A DNA stretch of 57,107 nt from a virus, in the IMG/VR virus record IMGVR_UViG_3300021407_000002, positions 1 to 57,107 of that record, one strand, 5' to 3'. A program made the translations under genes and the position numbers. Below, piece after piece: positions 1 through 7,597 of the stretch; position 1 is the first letter of the stretch, and each line of letters opens with the position of its first letter. Under the pieces are notes generated by a model. The model did no database searches and had not been told where the DNA came from. It saw only the letters and a list, made by a program, of their open reading frames with translations.

Positions 1-127
1 TGACACCACGACGCCCTGGTCACGGTTGCCTCCCAGGAACGCCACCAGGGTGTCGCCGCCAGCAGGGGGCACAGATGACAGCCCGTATGTCTGGAACCGT
101 TCCACGCCGTCTGCTACCTCGCCAGCG
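1..127. repeat. Direct repeat of the contig ends (first copy)
   Basis: The first 127 bases are identical to 56981-57107. The repeat lies inside one reading frame (the baseplate V gene), which reads through the join without a break, so this is an end overlap of a circular assembly and not a biological terminal repeat. A length of 127 fits a common assembler k-mer size (inference). The unique circle is 56,980 bp. Confidence 0.95.
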
Positions 128-249
128 AGCAAGCCGACCTGCATCACCTGGATTCCACCAGCATCGTTGACGGCGCGCAGCACGCCCCGCGCAAGCATCA
201 TGTTCAAGCGCCTGACCAGGGGGGCGAGCTGACGATCTAACGCGCTCAT
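1..249 (-). CDS. Baseplate assembly protein V (Mu gp45-like spike), N-terminal part
   Basis: These 83 codons are the start of a 168-residue protein whose remainder lies at 56723-56980 across the circular junction. ATG at 249 begins MSALDRQLAPLVRRLNMMLA and continues through VERFQTYG and FLGGNRDQGVVV, the signature of Mu gp45/P2 gpV-type baseplate spike proteins: an N-terminal OB-like domain, then a C-terminal beta-helix needle. The ATG overlaps the stop of the preceding small gene by 4 nt (ATGA), so translation is probably coupled. In the virion it would sit at the tip of the tail tube under the hub protein. Confidence 0.93.
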   Translation of the reverse strand, partial: MSALDRQLAPLVRRLNMMLARGVLRAVNDAGGIQVMQVGLLAGEVADGVERFQTYGLSSVPPAGGDTLVAFLGGNRDQGVVVS

Positions 250-503
250 CCCGGCAGCCCTGTCTCGCCCTGCCGGGCCGTGGACTCTGGTGGCAGGGTT
301 GTGGCGGGCCCTGGCTGGGTGGTCTGTAGCGACGGCCCAGCCGGTCCTAGAGGGGGGTCGCCGCGGCGCCACGTGGGTGCGGTCATTGGTGCCTGGTGAG
401 CTGGCGTCCAGCCTGGTGGCATCGGCGGCGTGGCCCGGAGACCCCAGGGACAGAACACCACCGCGCTACCAGGCATCGGTGACCAGGTCTCCAAGCCGTT
501 CAC
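246..503 (-). CDS. Small proline-rich protein between baseplate hub and spike genes
   Basis: An 85-residue reading frame starts with GTG at 503, overlapping the TGA of the hub gene by 4 nt (GTGA), and ends with TGA overlapping the ATG of the baseplate V gene by 4 nt. This double 4-nt coupling, repeated at almost every junction of this operon, is the main reason to call it. The protein begins MNGLETWSPMPGSAVV and is rich in Pro, Thr and Gly, without a signal peptide or membrane segment. I do not recognise the family. Mu has no gene here. An upstream in-frame ATG (752) would put 83 codons inside the hub gene and is less likely. Confidence 0.6.
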   Translation of the reverse strand: MNGLETWSPMPGSAVVFCPWGLRATPPMPPGWTPAHQAPMTAPTWRRGDPPLGPAGPSLQTTQPGPATTLPPESTARQGETGLPG

Positions 504-1630
504 TGCTTGCTTTCCTTCCGGCGTCGCTCGCCAGCCTCGCGGTCGGCGGCCACCTGCCGCCAGAAGTCGGTCCCGCTGCCGCCGCCAGACTTGTCCTTGG
601 TTTCCGCTTTGAGGTCGTCCGGATTCGGGGTTAGCGCCTCGGGTGGCTGCAATGTCAGCCGCGTCATGGTGCCCGAGGCACCGAGCCGGAATGATGTCTT
701 GGTGATCGTCATCTCCCGGTCGAGGCCGAGCCAACCGTCGCCGATCCGACACATGCGGTTGATTGGCCAGGGTTCACCGGCTTCAGTGAACCAGCCTTGA
801 ACCTCGATCGTGGCGGTCCTCCCGTTGCCCCAACGGTTGGCCACTTCCCACTGCGCCCGCGCTTGCGCGTCGGCGTTCGATGTCTTGGCTGCCTGGTAAA
901 TCACGAGCGGACGGTAGCGGGTAATAGAGGGGTCGGTCGCCTGGCCGAGACTTTGCGCCGCCTGGGTGGGCGAGACGTTAGCCGCCCCTGCCTGCTGGCC
1001 CTTCACGATGACGATCGAATGACGCTCGCGGTCGTCCAGCAGGGCACTCGCCGTTTTGATATTACCGCCTTGCACCAGGCCCGTGTCGCAGTATTCCTCG
1101 GACACGCGGGTGATTAGCAGAGTGCCGTCCGTCTGCTCATACGCAAGGACCTGCCTTAGTCGCGTGATACGTTCGATCGCCTCCCACGCGGTCTCGCCCT
1201 GCTGAACCTTAAAATCCAACGACGCACCCAGATCCGTCTCGATGACCACGCCGACCTGGTAGACCGCAGCGAGCGCCCTGATGATGTCGCCGGGCGGTGC
1301 TTTTTTCCACTCAGTTGGCGCACCCTCGGGCGCGCAGTCCACCAGGTCGCTGACCAGGCCGCGCCCAACGATTTCGATCTGGTGGCTCGCAGCGTCATAG
1401 CGCGGTGACATCTGGTCGACCCAGCCGGTGGCCATCAGGTGCTCGTCAAGGTGAACCTGGCAGGAATCGCCTGGCTGAAAATCCCAAGCCTGTTGCATGC
1501 CAGGCCAGTCGCGCGTGCCGATCACACCGAACTGGATTGTCGCCTCGTCGACCGAACGATCTAGCTGCACGCTCAGCCAGCCTCGATAATCGCGATCACC
1601 GATGGTCAGGATCAATTCGGATTCAGGCAT
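500..1630 (-). CDS. Baseplate hub protein (Mu gp44/gpP-like, late control D family)
   Basis: The 376-residue product matches the Mu gp44/P2 gpD fold: an N-terminal beta-rich region (LTIGDRDYRGWLSVQL, then VHLDEHLMATGWVDQ), a central domain with the typical EIVGRGLVSDLVDC and PPGDIIRALAAVYQV segments, and a charged Lys/Arg/Glu-rich C-terminal tail. Hub trimers cap the tail tube and carry the spike. It starts with ATG at 1630, overlapping the upstream stop by 4 nt, and is followed without a gap by the small proline-rich gene and the spike gene. Confidence 0.93.
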   Translation of the reverse strand: MPESELILTIGDRDYRGWLSVQLDRSVDEATIQFGVIGTRDWPGMQQAWDFQPGDSCQVHLDEHLMATGWVDQMSPRYDAASHQIEIVGRGLVSDLVDCAPEGAPTEWKKAPPGDIIRALAAVYQVGVVIETDLGASLDFKVQQGETAWEAIERITRLRQVLAYEQTDGTLLITRVSEEYCDTGLVQGGNIKTASALLDDRERHSIVIVKGQQAGAANVSPTQAAQSLGQATDPSITRYRPLVIYQAAKTSNADAQARAQWEVANRWGNGRTATIEVQGWFTEAGEPWPINRMCRIGDGWLGLDREMTITKTSFRLGASGTMTRLTLQPPEALTPNPDDLKAETKDKSGGGSGTDFWRQVAADREAGERRRKESKQ

Positions 1631-2409
1631 CAGGTGATGGCCGGGGCAATCAGTTCAGTCGGCATGAACGTTGGATGCGGCGCGGGATTGGCGCGCAGCA
1701 GGGTGCCTGCCTCGCGCGCATCCTGGTAGACCCGATGGGCTGCAACGTGCACCGGCAGCGTGGTGACCGTGGCGAAGAACGTTGCAGTTTGGCTGCCTAT
1801 CTTGTCACTGAGTAGCGTGATCGCGGCGGTGAGCACTGCGCGGAGGCTCCCGACTGTGCCGTCATTGTCGATTGACGCGGCATTGATCACAGGGCCGAAA
1901 ATCGAGCTGATGGCAGTCCGCAATTCCTGGCCGTCCTGCGGGGCAACGCGGCGCAGACTGATGAGCCGTTGCGCGGCACCCAGAGCGCCAGAGCGCCGCA
2001 CCAGCGCGGTAATCGCCGCGCGGTTGATAAGCTGCTGCGTCCTGGTCGGGGTGTATTCTCCCGGCCGGGTGGTCGGCACAAGGGGCAAGCCAGTCGTCCA
2101 TTGCGAGAGTGCCGCCATCGCTGCAATGGCAATGCTGGTCTCGATCAGTGCCTCAAGAGCGACGGCCGAGATATACCGCTCGACCCCAATCGCGACGACA
2201 GCAGGGGGTTGCAGGACATACGCGGGCGAGAAACTCGCGCTGCGGTCCGCGATGGCAGCATAGGCCACCGGGTCGCACTGATTGCGTTCCAAAACCTGGC
2301 TGACAGCGGCGACCACTTCTGCAAGCATCGACGCGCTGTCGTTTGCAACGAAGTTGGAATATCCGGCCACCTGCCAGGCATCCGCGAAGGCGTCGGTTAT
2401 CCGTCCCAT
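1630..2409 (-). CDS. DNA circularisation protein, C-terminal half (Mu gp43-like)
   Basis: This 259-residue, Ala/Ile/Val-rich helical protein corresponds by position and composition to the C-terminal part of Mu gp43 (gpN, DNA circularisation/tail protein of about 490 residues). In this genome gp43 is split: the N-terminal domain is encoded just upstream at 2397-2843 and the two frames overlap by 13 nt. ATG at 2409 is read MGRITDAFADAW. With the upstream piece the combined length is about 405 residues, somewhat short of Mu gp43. The split could be real, a frameshift, or a base-call error at the join. Confidence 0.75.
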   Translation of the reverse strand: MGRITDAFADAWQVAGYSNFVANDSASMLAEVVAAVSQVLERNQCDPVAYAAIADRSASFSPAYVLQPPAVVAIGVERYISAVALEALIETSIAIAAMAALSQWTTGLPLVPTTRPGEYTPTRTQQLINRAAITALVRRSGALGAAQRLISLRRVAPQDGQELRTAISSIFGPVINAASIDNDGTVGSLRAVLTAAITLLSDKIGSQTATFFATVTTLPVHVAAHRVYQDAREAGTLLRANPAPHPTFMPTELIAPAIT

Positions 2410-2843
2410 GCGACACCCAGGGAACGGGACAGCGAGCGCTCTGAATTCGGCTCGCTGGTAGGCTCCACGAAGCCGGTCGTTTCAACAAAGGCCAGCACGA
2501 ACTGAGCTATGCGTCGGCGGGCATCGCCCTCATGCACCGTGAACGTATCGCACAGCACGTTATGCTGGCCGAGATACGGATGGATCAGCAGGCCCGGCCC
2601 TTCCGCTTCCAACGCGGTCAGTAGCTCATCGCGCTGCATTTCCCAAAGATCACCGATCACGTGTGCCTGGAACGAGAAGCGCCGACCGCGCCGGCCAAGG
2701 TCTTCGGCCAACGGCTCATCACGCAAAGGATACTCGTGCCACTCGTGGCGCCGGCCGCCAGCCAGGTCATAGGCACCGAGGCGGAAGGCCGCGTCGCGGA
2801 AGTAGCCGATGCGGAGAGGAACGCGACCGGGAAGCAGTCCCAT
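2397..2843 (-). CDS. DNA circularisation protein N-terminal domain (Mu gp43-like)
   Basis: The 148-residue product is a stand-alone DNA_circ_N domain: a start on the pattern of FRDAAFRLG, then RRHEWHEYPLRDEPLAEDLGR and FSFQAHVIG, and later LLIHPYLGQHNVLC. In Mu-like phages this domain is the first third of gp43, next to the tape measure, as here. The ATG at 2843 overlaps the tape-measure stop by 4 nt. The TAA at 2397-2399 falls inside the next frame, which begins at 2409, so a single frameshift would fuse the two pieces. Confidence 0.88.
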   Translation of the reverse strand: MGLLPGRVPLRIGYFRDAAFRLGAYDLAGGRRHEWHEYPLRDEPLAEDLGRRGRRFSFQAHVIGDLWEMQRDELLTALEAEGPGLLIHPYLGQHNVLCDTFTVHEGDARRRIAQFVLAFVETTGFVEPTSEPNSERSLSRSLGVAWDG

Positions 2844-4831
2844 CAGTGCGCCATCGCCAGACTGCCGCGCGGGCCGGAGTATTGTTTTTCGATCGAGACA
2901 TCAGCCGGGCCGGTCGATCGCTGCGAGACCTGCATACCGGGCGGGGCGTTCTGAAACTTAACGTCCAGTTCCGTCTTTGAAGTCTGCACGCCAGCCGCAG
3001 CCGCTGGCATGGCAGCAGCAGCAGGGGTGCCCGCCTTGCTCTCGGCAACGCCGCCCCAGGCACCGCCCAGCGTGCCGGATCCCGCACCAGCCCAGGCCCC
3101 GCCTGGCGGCTGGGCGATGGTCGCAGCAGCCTTGCCCCAGTCGCCGGTTAGCTTACTGGTGTCGAGCTGCGGAGCTGCTACCTGCGGCGTCTCGATCTTG
3201 CGGCCGAATATGCCGGTGATCGTATCCCAGACGCCGGTAAGCCATCCGACCAAGCTGTTCCACAGTCCTTTGACCGTTTCGATAGGATCATTGAACGCGC
3301 CGACGATCGCGTCTTTTATCGCTCCCGCGATTTGGCCGACCCCTGCAACGATTGCCTTGCCAAAATCGATAATGAACTGGCCAATATCGTCCGGTAGCGA
3401 GGCCCATGCTTCCCGGCCAACTTGGGCCAGGTTGCCGGCGAGCACCCGCCAGGTCGCGGTTACCAGGTCCCACCCGCTGCTGAGTTCGGCAGTGATGTCG
3501 GACCACTTAACTTGAAACCACTCATCCGTTGCGACGCGGCCCAGCTCGGCGAAGCCCTCGCCCAGCCGGTCAAGCGTTCCCGAGACAGCCTGCCACCCCT
3601 CATTGAATGCTGTTTTGATCTCGTCCCAATTTTTCCAGATGGCGTATGCCAGGTATGCGACACTAGCGACCAGCAGAATGATCGACGCCGCGATCGGGTT
3701 GGCAAGCAGCGTGGCGCCGAGCGCGACGAGAGCCTTGCCGATGCCGAACAGTGAACCGATGATGCCTGGCGCGACCACGGCGGTGAACGCCAGCAGGACT
3801 GCATTGCCCTTGCCGATGACCGCGACGAGGCCGTCCCATACCGGCTTCATGCTTTTGAGTATCGGGATAACATCATTGCTAATAATGGCAACGAACGCCT
3901 TGCCAGCCGCGACGATGTTCTGAATGACCGCGACGGTTTCCTCCATAATCTTTGGCTTAAACTCCTTAATCCAATTTTTCATTCCGGTCGCGCTTTCCTT
4001 CATGCTGGGCAGCAGTTCCTTCAGGATACCATACGCAACGCCCTTTATCTCGTGGCCGACCACCGTCATGATGTCGCCGAATTCCTTGGCCGACGACGCG
4101 GTTTGTAGGTCCATGATCGCGCCAGTGCTTTCCAGCTCCAACCCGAGCTTGCGGATACCTTCTTCGCCCTCATCGAGCAGCGCGAGCAGCTCCGCGCCGG
4201 TCTTGCCGAACACCTTCATTGCAGCTTCGCTACGGTGGATCGGGTCACTCATGTTCGATATCGCGGTGGCAGTGCGCAAGAAAATTTCCTCGGGGTTCAG
4301 ATTTTTCAGATCGGCCACGCTGAGGTTCAGCGCGTTGAATACCTTGACCATCTCGTTATTCTTGCCGCCCTTGCGCGCGGCCGCGATCGACTTGTTCAGC
4401 TTGGTGAGTGCGCCGCCCATCTCATCGGCCGACAGCCCTGATTGCTGCGCGGCATATTGCAGCTTCTGTAAACCTTCCACCGAGACCCCGGTCGTCTTGC
4501 TCAGCTTGACCAGCTCTGCGCCCGCGCCGACAGCATCGGTGACCAGCTTGCCGAGGCTGATGCCGCCGATAATGCCGCCGATCCGCAGGAACGGACCAAT
4601 CAGGCCCGCCACTGAGCTGCGGAGGTTGCCGAACTGCTTGCCCACGTTGGTGAGCGATGCGCCGATCTTGCCGAAACCGGCCTCTTTGGCCAGGGCACCA
4701 GGGATCGCCATCATGCCGCGCATTCTGGCGGTGCTCTGTTGTATCGATTTGTTAATTTGCTTAATCGGCGCGGTGAACTTGTCGGTGAGGGCGACGATAA
4801 CCTTGAAACCGGCATCGGAACGTTTGGCCAT
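2843..4831 (-). CDS. Tail tape measure protein
   Basis: A 662-residue protein at the tape-measure position, directly after the chaperone. It begins with a positively charged helical segment (about residues 1-60), has long Ala/Gly/Lys-rich helical stretches, and a strongly hydrophobic multi-helix region near residues 345-405 (AVLLAFTAVVAPGIIGSLFG and SIILLVASVAYLAYAIW), as expected of tape measures that reach the membrane. The C-terminal 100 residues are Pro/Ala/Gly-rich. The ATG at 4831 lies 4 nt after the end of the frameshifted chaperone product. The length predicts a contractile tail roughly 100 nm long (inference from the usual scale). Confidence 0.93.
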   Translation of the reverse strand: MAKRSDAGFKVIVALTDKFTAPIKQINKSIQQSTARMRGMMAIPGALAKEAGFGKIGASLTNVGKQFGNLRSSVAGLIGPFLRIGGIIGGISLGKLVTDAVGAGAELVKLSKTTGVSVEGLQKLQYAAQQSGLSADEMGGALTKLNKSIAAARKGGKNNEMVKVFNALNLSVADLKNLNPEEIFLRTATAISNMSDPIHRSEAAMKVFGKTGAELLALLDEGEEGIRKLGLELESTGAIMDLQTASSAKEFGDIMTVVGHEIKGVAYGILKELLPSMKESATGMKNWIKEFKPKIMEETVAVIQNIVAAGKAFVAIISNDVIPILKSMKPVWDGLVAVIGKGNAVLLAFTAVVAPGIIGSLFGIGKALVALGATLLANPIAASIILLVASVAYLAYAIWKNWDEIKTAFNEGWQAVSGTLDRLGEGFAELGRVATDEWFQVKWSDITAELSSGWDLVTATWRVLAGNLAQVGREAWASLPDDIGQFIIDFGKAIVAGVGQIAGAIKDAIVGAFNDPIETVKGLWNSLVGWLTGVWDTITGIFGRKIETPQVAAPQLDTSKLTGDWGKAAATIAQPPGGAWAGAGSGTLGGAWGGVAESKAGTPAAAAMPAAAAGVQTSKTELDVKFQNAPPGMQVSQRSTGPADVSIEKQYSGPRGSLAMAH

Positions 4832-4834
4832 GAG

Positions 4835-5241
4835 CTAACGCCTGCGCTGCGCCCGCGCGATGGCACGATCTATTCGTTGCAATCGGTTCCACCACCAGAG
4901 CAGCTCGTCAACGGTCATGCCGTCGATTTCGCTTGGTTGGAAATGGAAACAATATGCGAGCCATCCGATGATGTCTTCAATTTCGTAGGGACCTTGGCCT
5001 TCATCTTCGTCAGCAAATCGGCCAACGCGTCGATGTCGGGTTGCAGCATTTCGTCGAACACGCCGATCGGCACGCCGGACAGGGCTGCCAGCATGGCGAA
5101 AGCCTTGTCCTCGGGGGTGACATACTCACCCATCTGCCGCAGGTCCTTGCCGCGTGGGGTGCGCATGGTGATCTGGGTATAGGTCGAGCCGTCAAACGTC
5201 ACTGGATCGATCAGCGTATAGGTCTCTCGGCGCTCGGGCAT
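4835..5241 (-). CDS. Tail assembly chaperone, -1 frameshift extended form
   Basis: Reading the minus strand one base back from the chaperone frame gives an open frame that runs past the chaperone stop to a TAG at 4835-4837, four bases before the tape-measure ATG. Its tail contains IIGWLAYCFHFQPSEID, then MTVDELLWWWNR and an Arg-rich end. This pattern is typical of the frameshift-made extensions of tail chaperones (lambda G-T, P2 E-E', Mu 41). The shift must occur upstream of the zero-frame TGA at 4915-4917. I see no textbook X-XXY-YYZ heptamer; C-CCT near 4990 is the nearest candidate. An ATGA overlap at 4915-4918 could alternatively start a separate 27-residue frame. Confidence 0.72.
4915..5241 (-). 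CDS. Tail assembly chaperone, zero-frame form (Mu gp41-like)
   Basis: A 108-residue protein beginning MPERRETYTLIDPVTFDG, followed by ITMRTPRGKDLRQM and a helical segment with PEDKAFAMLAALSGVP. This is the Mu gp41/phage TAC family, which binds the tape measure during tail assembly. I chose the ATG at 5241, just after the tube stop at 5246, because a GGAG lies about 10 bases upstream. The ATG at 5265 would overlap the tube gene by 20 nt. A -1 frameshift late in the gene gives the longer product. Confidence 0.88.
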   Translation of the reverse strand: MPERRETYTLIDPVTFDGSTYTQITMRTPRGKDLRQMGEYVTPEDKAFAMLAALSGVPIGVFDEMLQPDIDALADLLTKMKAKVPTKLKTSSDGSHIVSISNQAKSTA

Positions 5242-5245
5242 GGGC

Positions 5246-5614
5246 TTAGCTCCGGTAACATTCAAGGCCCTCGAACCGCACCGTCATGGTGCCGGCCAGG
5301 GCGTCCAGCTCCAAGTCGCCAGCCTGCCAGGCATTGCGCAAGGTCCAGGTCTCACCGCTTTCGAGCTGTGCCACAACGGTGGAGTTGGTTATCTGCGATA
5401 TCTGTTCCAGGTTATAGAACCGAGGGCGGTTGCTGCACTCGGCCTCGATATACGGCACGTGATTTTCGGCAGTGTAGCCGTGCACGCCATCCGGCCCGCC
5501 GACGCCGGTCCTCGTCCAGAGATTGGGCGAAATGGTCAGGGTCGCGCGCACGGAAAGCTGGCGGCCGTCCACTTTGATCGAGCCGATGCCGCCGATATGG
5601 TTGGGGTCAGCCAT
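5246..5614 (-). CDS. Tail tube protein (Mu gpM-like)
   Basis: The 122-residue product starts IGGIGSIKVDGRQL and ends with TMTVRFEGLEC. It contains a conserved VPYIEAECSNRP and LESGETWTLRNAW core, the pattern of Mu/P2-type contractile tail tube proteins. It stacks as hexameric rings inside the sheath. Gene order sheath-tube-chaperone-tape measure is the standard one. Confidence 0.95.
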   Translation of the reverse strand: MADPNHIGGIGSIKVDGRQLSVRATLTISPNLWTRTGVGGPDGVHGYTAENHVPYIEAECSNRPRFYNLEQISQITNSTVVAQLESGETWTLRNAWQAGDLELDALAGTMTVRFEGLECYRS

Positions 5615-5628
5615 AGGTGGTTCCTCCC

Positions 5629-7155
5629 TTAAGCCGCCTCGACCGATACGCTACGCAGGCGGAATTGAGTAAGCGCGGCAAAGATCCGCAGCCCGTTGAC
5701 GAGATCGGGTGGCAGCAGGGCATCGACGCGGTTCGGGTCCTGGGCGTTCCGTTCCACAACGAGATTGGTCTTGAACGCCTCCATATTTTCCATTTCACCC
5801 GCCTCGACCATTTCACCATATGCCGCAATCATCTCTGACCGAATGATGGCGGGCGTAACGATCGCCTGGCCAGCACCAAAGCGGGTGCCGTCATCGGCCA
5901 GCTTGTGACGCGGATATTTCAGCAGGATGCGGCTCCGCATGAATCGGTTGAAATAGGCCAGCGAATAGAGGGTTTCCACGTCCAGATAGGAATTGTCGGG
6001 AGCACCCCAGACGTTCTTTTGATACGTGGTGATCGAGCGTTCCAGCCGCATCACCCCGCCGCTGTCCACATAGCCGCACGCGATCCCATCGAAGTAAAGC
6101 ACCTGGCGGTCGAGAATCTGGAACCGGTCATCAGGTCGAGGCGGCACGACCCCGAGAAGCGCCAAGGTTTGCACCGGCCGCGCCGCGCTCACCACTGCCG
6201 ACCCTGCCACCTGGCCCGTCCAGGCGGCGGCAATCTCACACTCGGGCGTCGGGCTACCGAACCAACCGGCCAGGGTCACGTGCTGATCGTTGCGCGTGTT
6301 GCCAAAGGTCGAGAGTGCGCCCAGCGTATCATTACGATATGCAAAGGCGTGGCCGTAGAGCTGTTGTGACCAGCTCCACCTGCCGGTGACATCTTGCAGC
6401 AGGTTGGAAAGATCATCGAGCGAGGTCGCATCGCTCCATGGCGAGCAGATGAAATCGTATAGCTCGTCCCCGAGATTGGAGACCAGCGCGGCCACGTCGG
6501 GCACCCCAGCCATGCCGGTCATCGCAACGGCCGTCACGGTCAGGCCAGGCGGCACAATCTCACCGTAGGCCGGGCCACGGAACGCGACAGCCAGGTGCAG
6601 AGCGCCGTGGATGCCTGGCTGGGAAGACGCCACCAGCGCAGCAGCCGGGACGATGGGCGGCCCGACATCGAAATCCTGTTTGGTCGCTGCCACACCGATG
6701 GCAGGATCAGCATTGATCGCATCAACCATTGCCTCGGCCACTTCATCGGCGCTCATTCCGGCGGTGAGATAGACCCGCACCGGTCGGCCACCGACATACA
6801 GTGGCAAGGTCCCGCCTTCCTGCGTTGTGCCGGCGACGGTAAAGCTGCCAGCTCCCGCAGTGAAACCCGTCTCAGCGGCGGCCAGGACGAAGAGAGGCAC
6901 CGACTGATTGTTGGCGAAGTAGGCAGCACACATGCGCGCCAGCGCACTGCCGACGCCGCACAACCCCTCGCTGTCGAACCTGCTGCGAACGCGGGTGAGC
7001 ACGCCCACCTGCAGCGGCCCGCGCGTCGGGTTATGGGTGCCCAGGACGAGGGCGTAAGTAACCTGCGAATAAGATGCTGCCTGGCTCGGGTCGATTTCAA
7101 AATAAGCAATCGGGACGCGGAGGTTGCTTGGGATTTGGTTAAACGAGATTGCCAT
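5629..7155 (-). CDS. Tail sheath protein (Mu gpL-like)
   Basis: A 508-residue protein opening MAISFNQIPSNLRVPIAYFE, the classic start of Mu-like sheath proteins. It carries LVLGTHNPTRGPLQVGVLTR, an RYNR-free central domain and a C-terminal segment with LVVERNAQDPNRVDALLPPD and VNGLRIFAAL. The sheath contracts to drive the tube through the cell envelope, so the particle is a myovirus. A Shine-Dalgarno-like AAAGGA lies 8-13 bases upstream of ATG 7155. Confidence 0.96.
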   Translation of the reverse strand: MAISFNQIPSNLRVPIAYFEIDPSQAASYSQVTYALVLGTHNPTRGPLQVGVLTRVRSRFDSEGLCGVGSALARMCAAYFANNQSVPLFVLAAAETGFTAGAGSFTVAGTTQEGGTLPLYVGGRPVRVYLTAGMSADEVAEAMVDAINADPAIGVAATKQDFDVGPPIVPAAALVASSQPGIHGALHLAVAFRGPAYGEIVPPGLTVTAVAMTGMAGVPDVAALVSNLGDELYDFICSPWSDATSLDDLSNLLQDVTGRWSWSQQLYGHAFAYRNDTLGALSTFGNTRNDQHVTLAGWFGSPTPECEIAAAWTGQVAGSAVVSAARPVQTLALLGVVPPRPDDRFQILDRQVLYFDGIACGYVDSGGVMRLERSITTYQKNVWGAPDNSYLDVETLYSLAYFNRFMRSRILLKYPRHKLADDGTRFGAGQAIVTPAIIRSEMIAAYGEMVEAGEMENMEAFKTNLVVERNAQDPNRVDALLPPDLVNGLRIFAALTQFRLRSVSVEAA

Positions 7156-7176
7156 CGTCGTGGTTCCTTTCGCTCA

Positions 7177-7389
7177 TCATTGGCGATAAAGCACGGCCCG
7201 CACGGCGCAATCCTTCGCTTCAAGAAGTTTGCGCAGCGCGGCGGTCCGCTCGGGATTGCGTGGCACAGTCTCGGCGATCCAGGCGGCAAGGTCGCTGAAT
7301 GCACGGCTGGTAGGCTGAAGATGCGCCGGCAGATGTTCATAGGCGAAGAACTGAAGCATCGTCTCGGGATAGACTTGCTCGGTTGCCAT
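7177..7389 (-). CDS. Conserved small phage protein (FAYEHLP...LRKLLEAKDCAVR family)
   Basis: A 70-residue protein with YEHLPAHLQPTSRAFSDLA and ERTAALRKLLEAKDCAVR. This sequence type is common in phages and its function is unknown to me; many homologues lie among structural genes or near lysis genes. The start at 7389 is chosen because the longer upstream frame overlaps the DUF2635 gene, whose stop is at 7391, and an AAGG sits about 12 bases upstream. Confidence 0.75.
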   Translation of the reverse strand: MATEQVYPETMLQFFAYEHLPAHLQPTSRAFSDLAAWIAETVPRNPERTAALRKLLEAKDCAVRAVLYRQ

Positions 7390-7390
7390 C

Positions 7391-7597
7391 CTAGCAGCCC
7401 TTGTTCGGTATGACGCGCTCGACATCGCCAGTCCGCAGGCGGCGTTCAAAGTAAAGCCGCTCGGATGAGACATCGCGGCCCTCGGGCGGGATCGGCCTCC
7501 CGTCCACCGGGTGCCGAACGAGGTATCCTTCCCTCGGCTTGACGATGAGGGGTTCCCGCGTCGAGCGCGGAAGTGTGCGGATCGGATTGAACGTCAT
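7391..7597 (-). CDS. DUF2635 protein (Mu gp38-like)
   Basis: A 68-residue protein with the DUF2635 pattern: IVKPREGYLVRHPVDGRPIP, then PPEGRDV and a C-terminal YFERRLRTGDVERV. In Mu and its relatives this small protein lies just before the sheath gene, as here. Role unproven; probably a tail assembly factor. It overlaps the upstream gp37-like gene by 4 nt (ATGA at 7594-7597). Confidence 0.9.
   Translation of the reverse strand: MTFNPIRTLPRSTREPLIVKPREGYLVRHPVDGRPIPPEGRDVSSERLYFERRLRTGDVERVIPNKGC

Noticed and set aside
246-752. 168-residue version of the small proline-rich gene
   Set aside because: Its first 83 codons lie inside the well-supported hub gene; the GTG at 503 with GTGA coupling explains the same frame.
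3924-4838. 304-residue plus-strand frame opposite the tape measure
   Set aside because: Antisense to a certain gene; Ser/Pro/Leu-rich shadow of a Gly/Ala/Lys-rich coding strand, no ribosome site.
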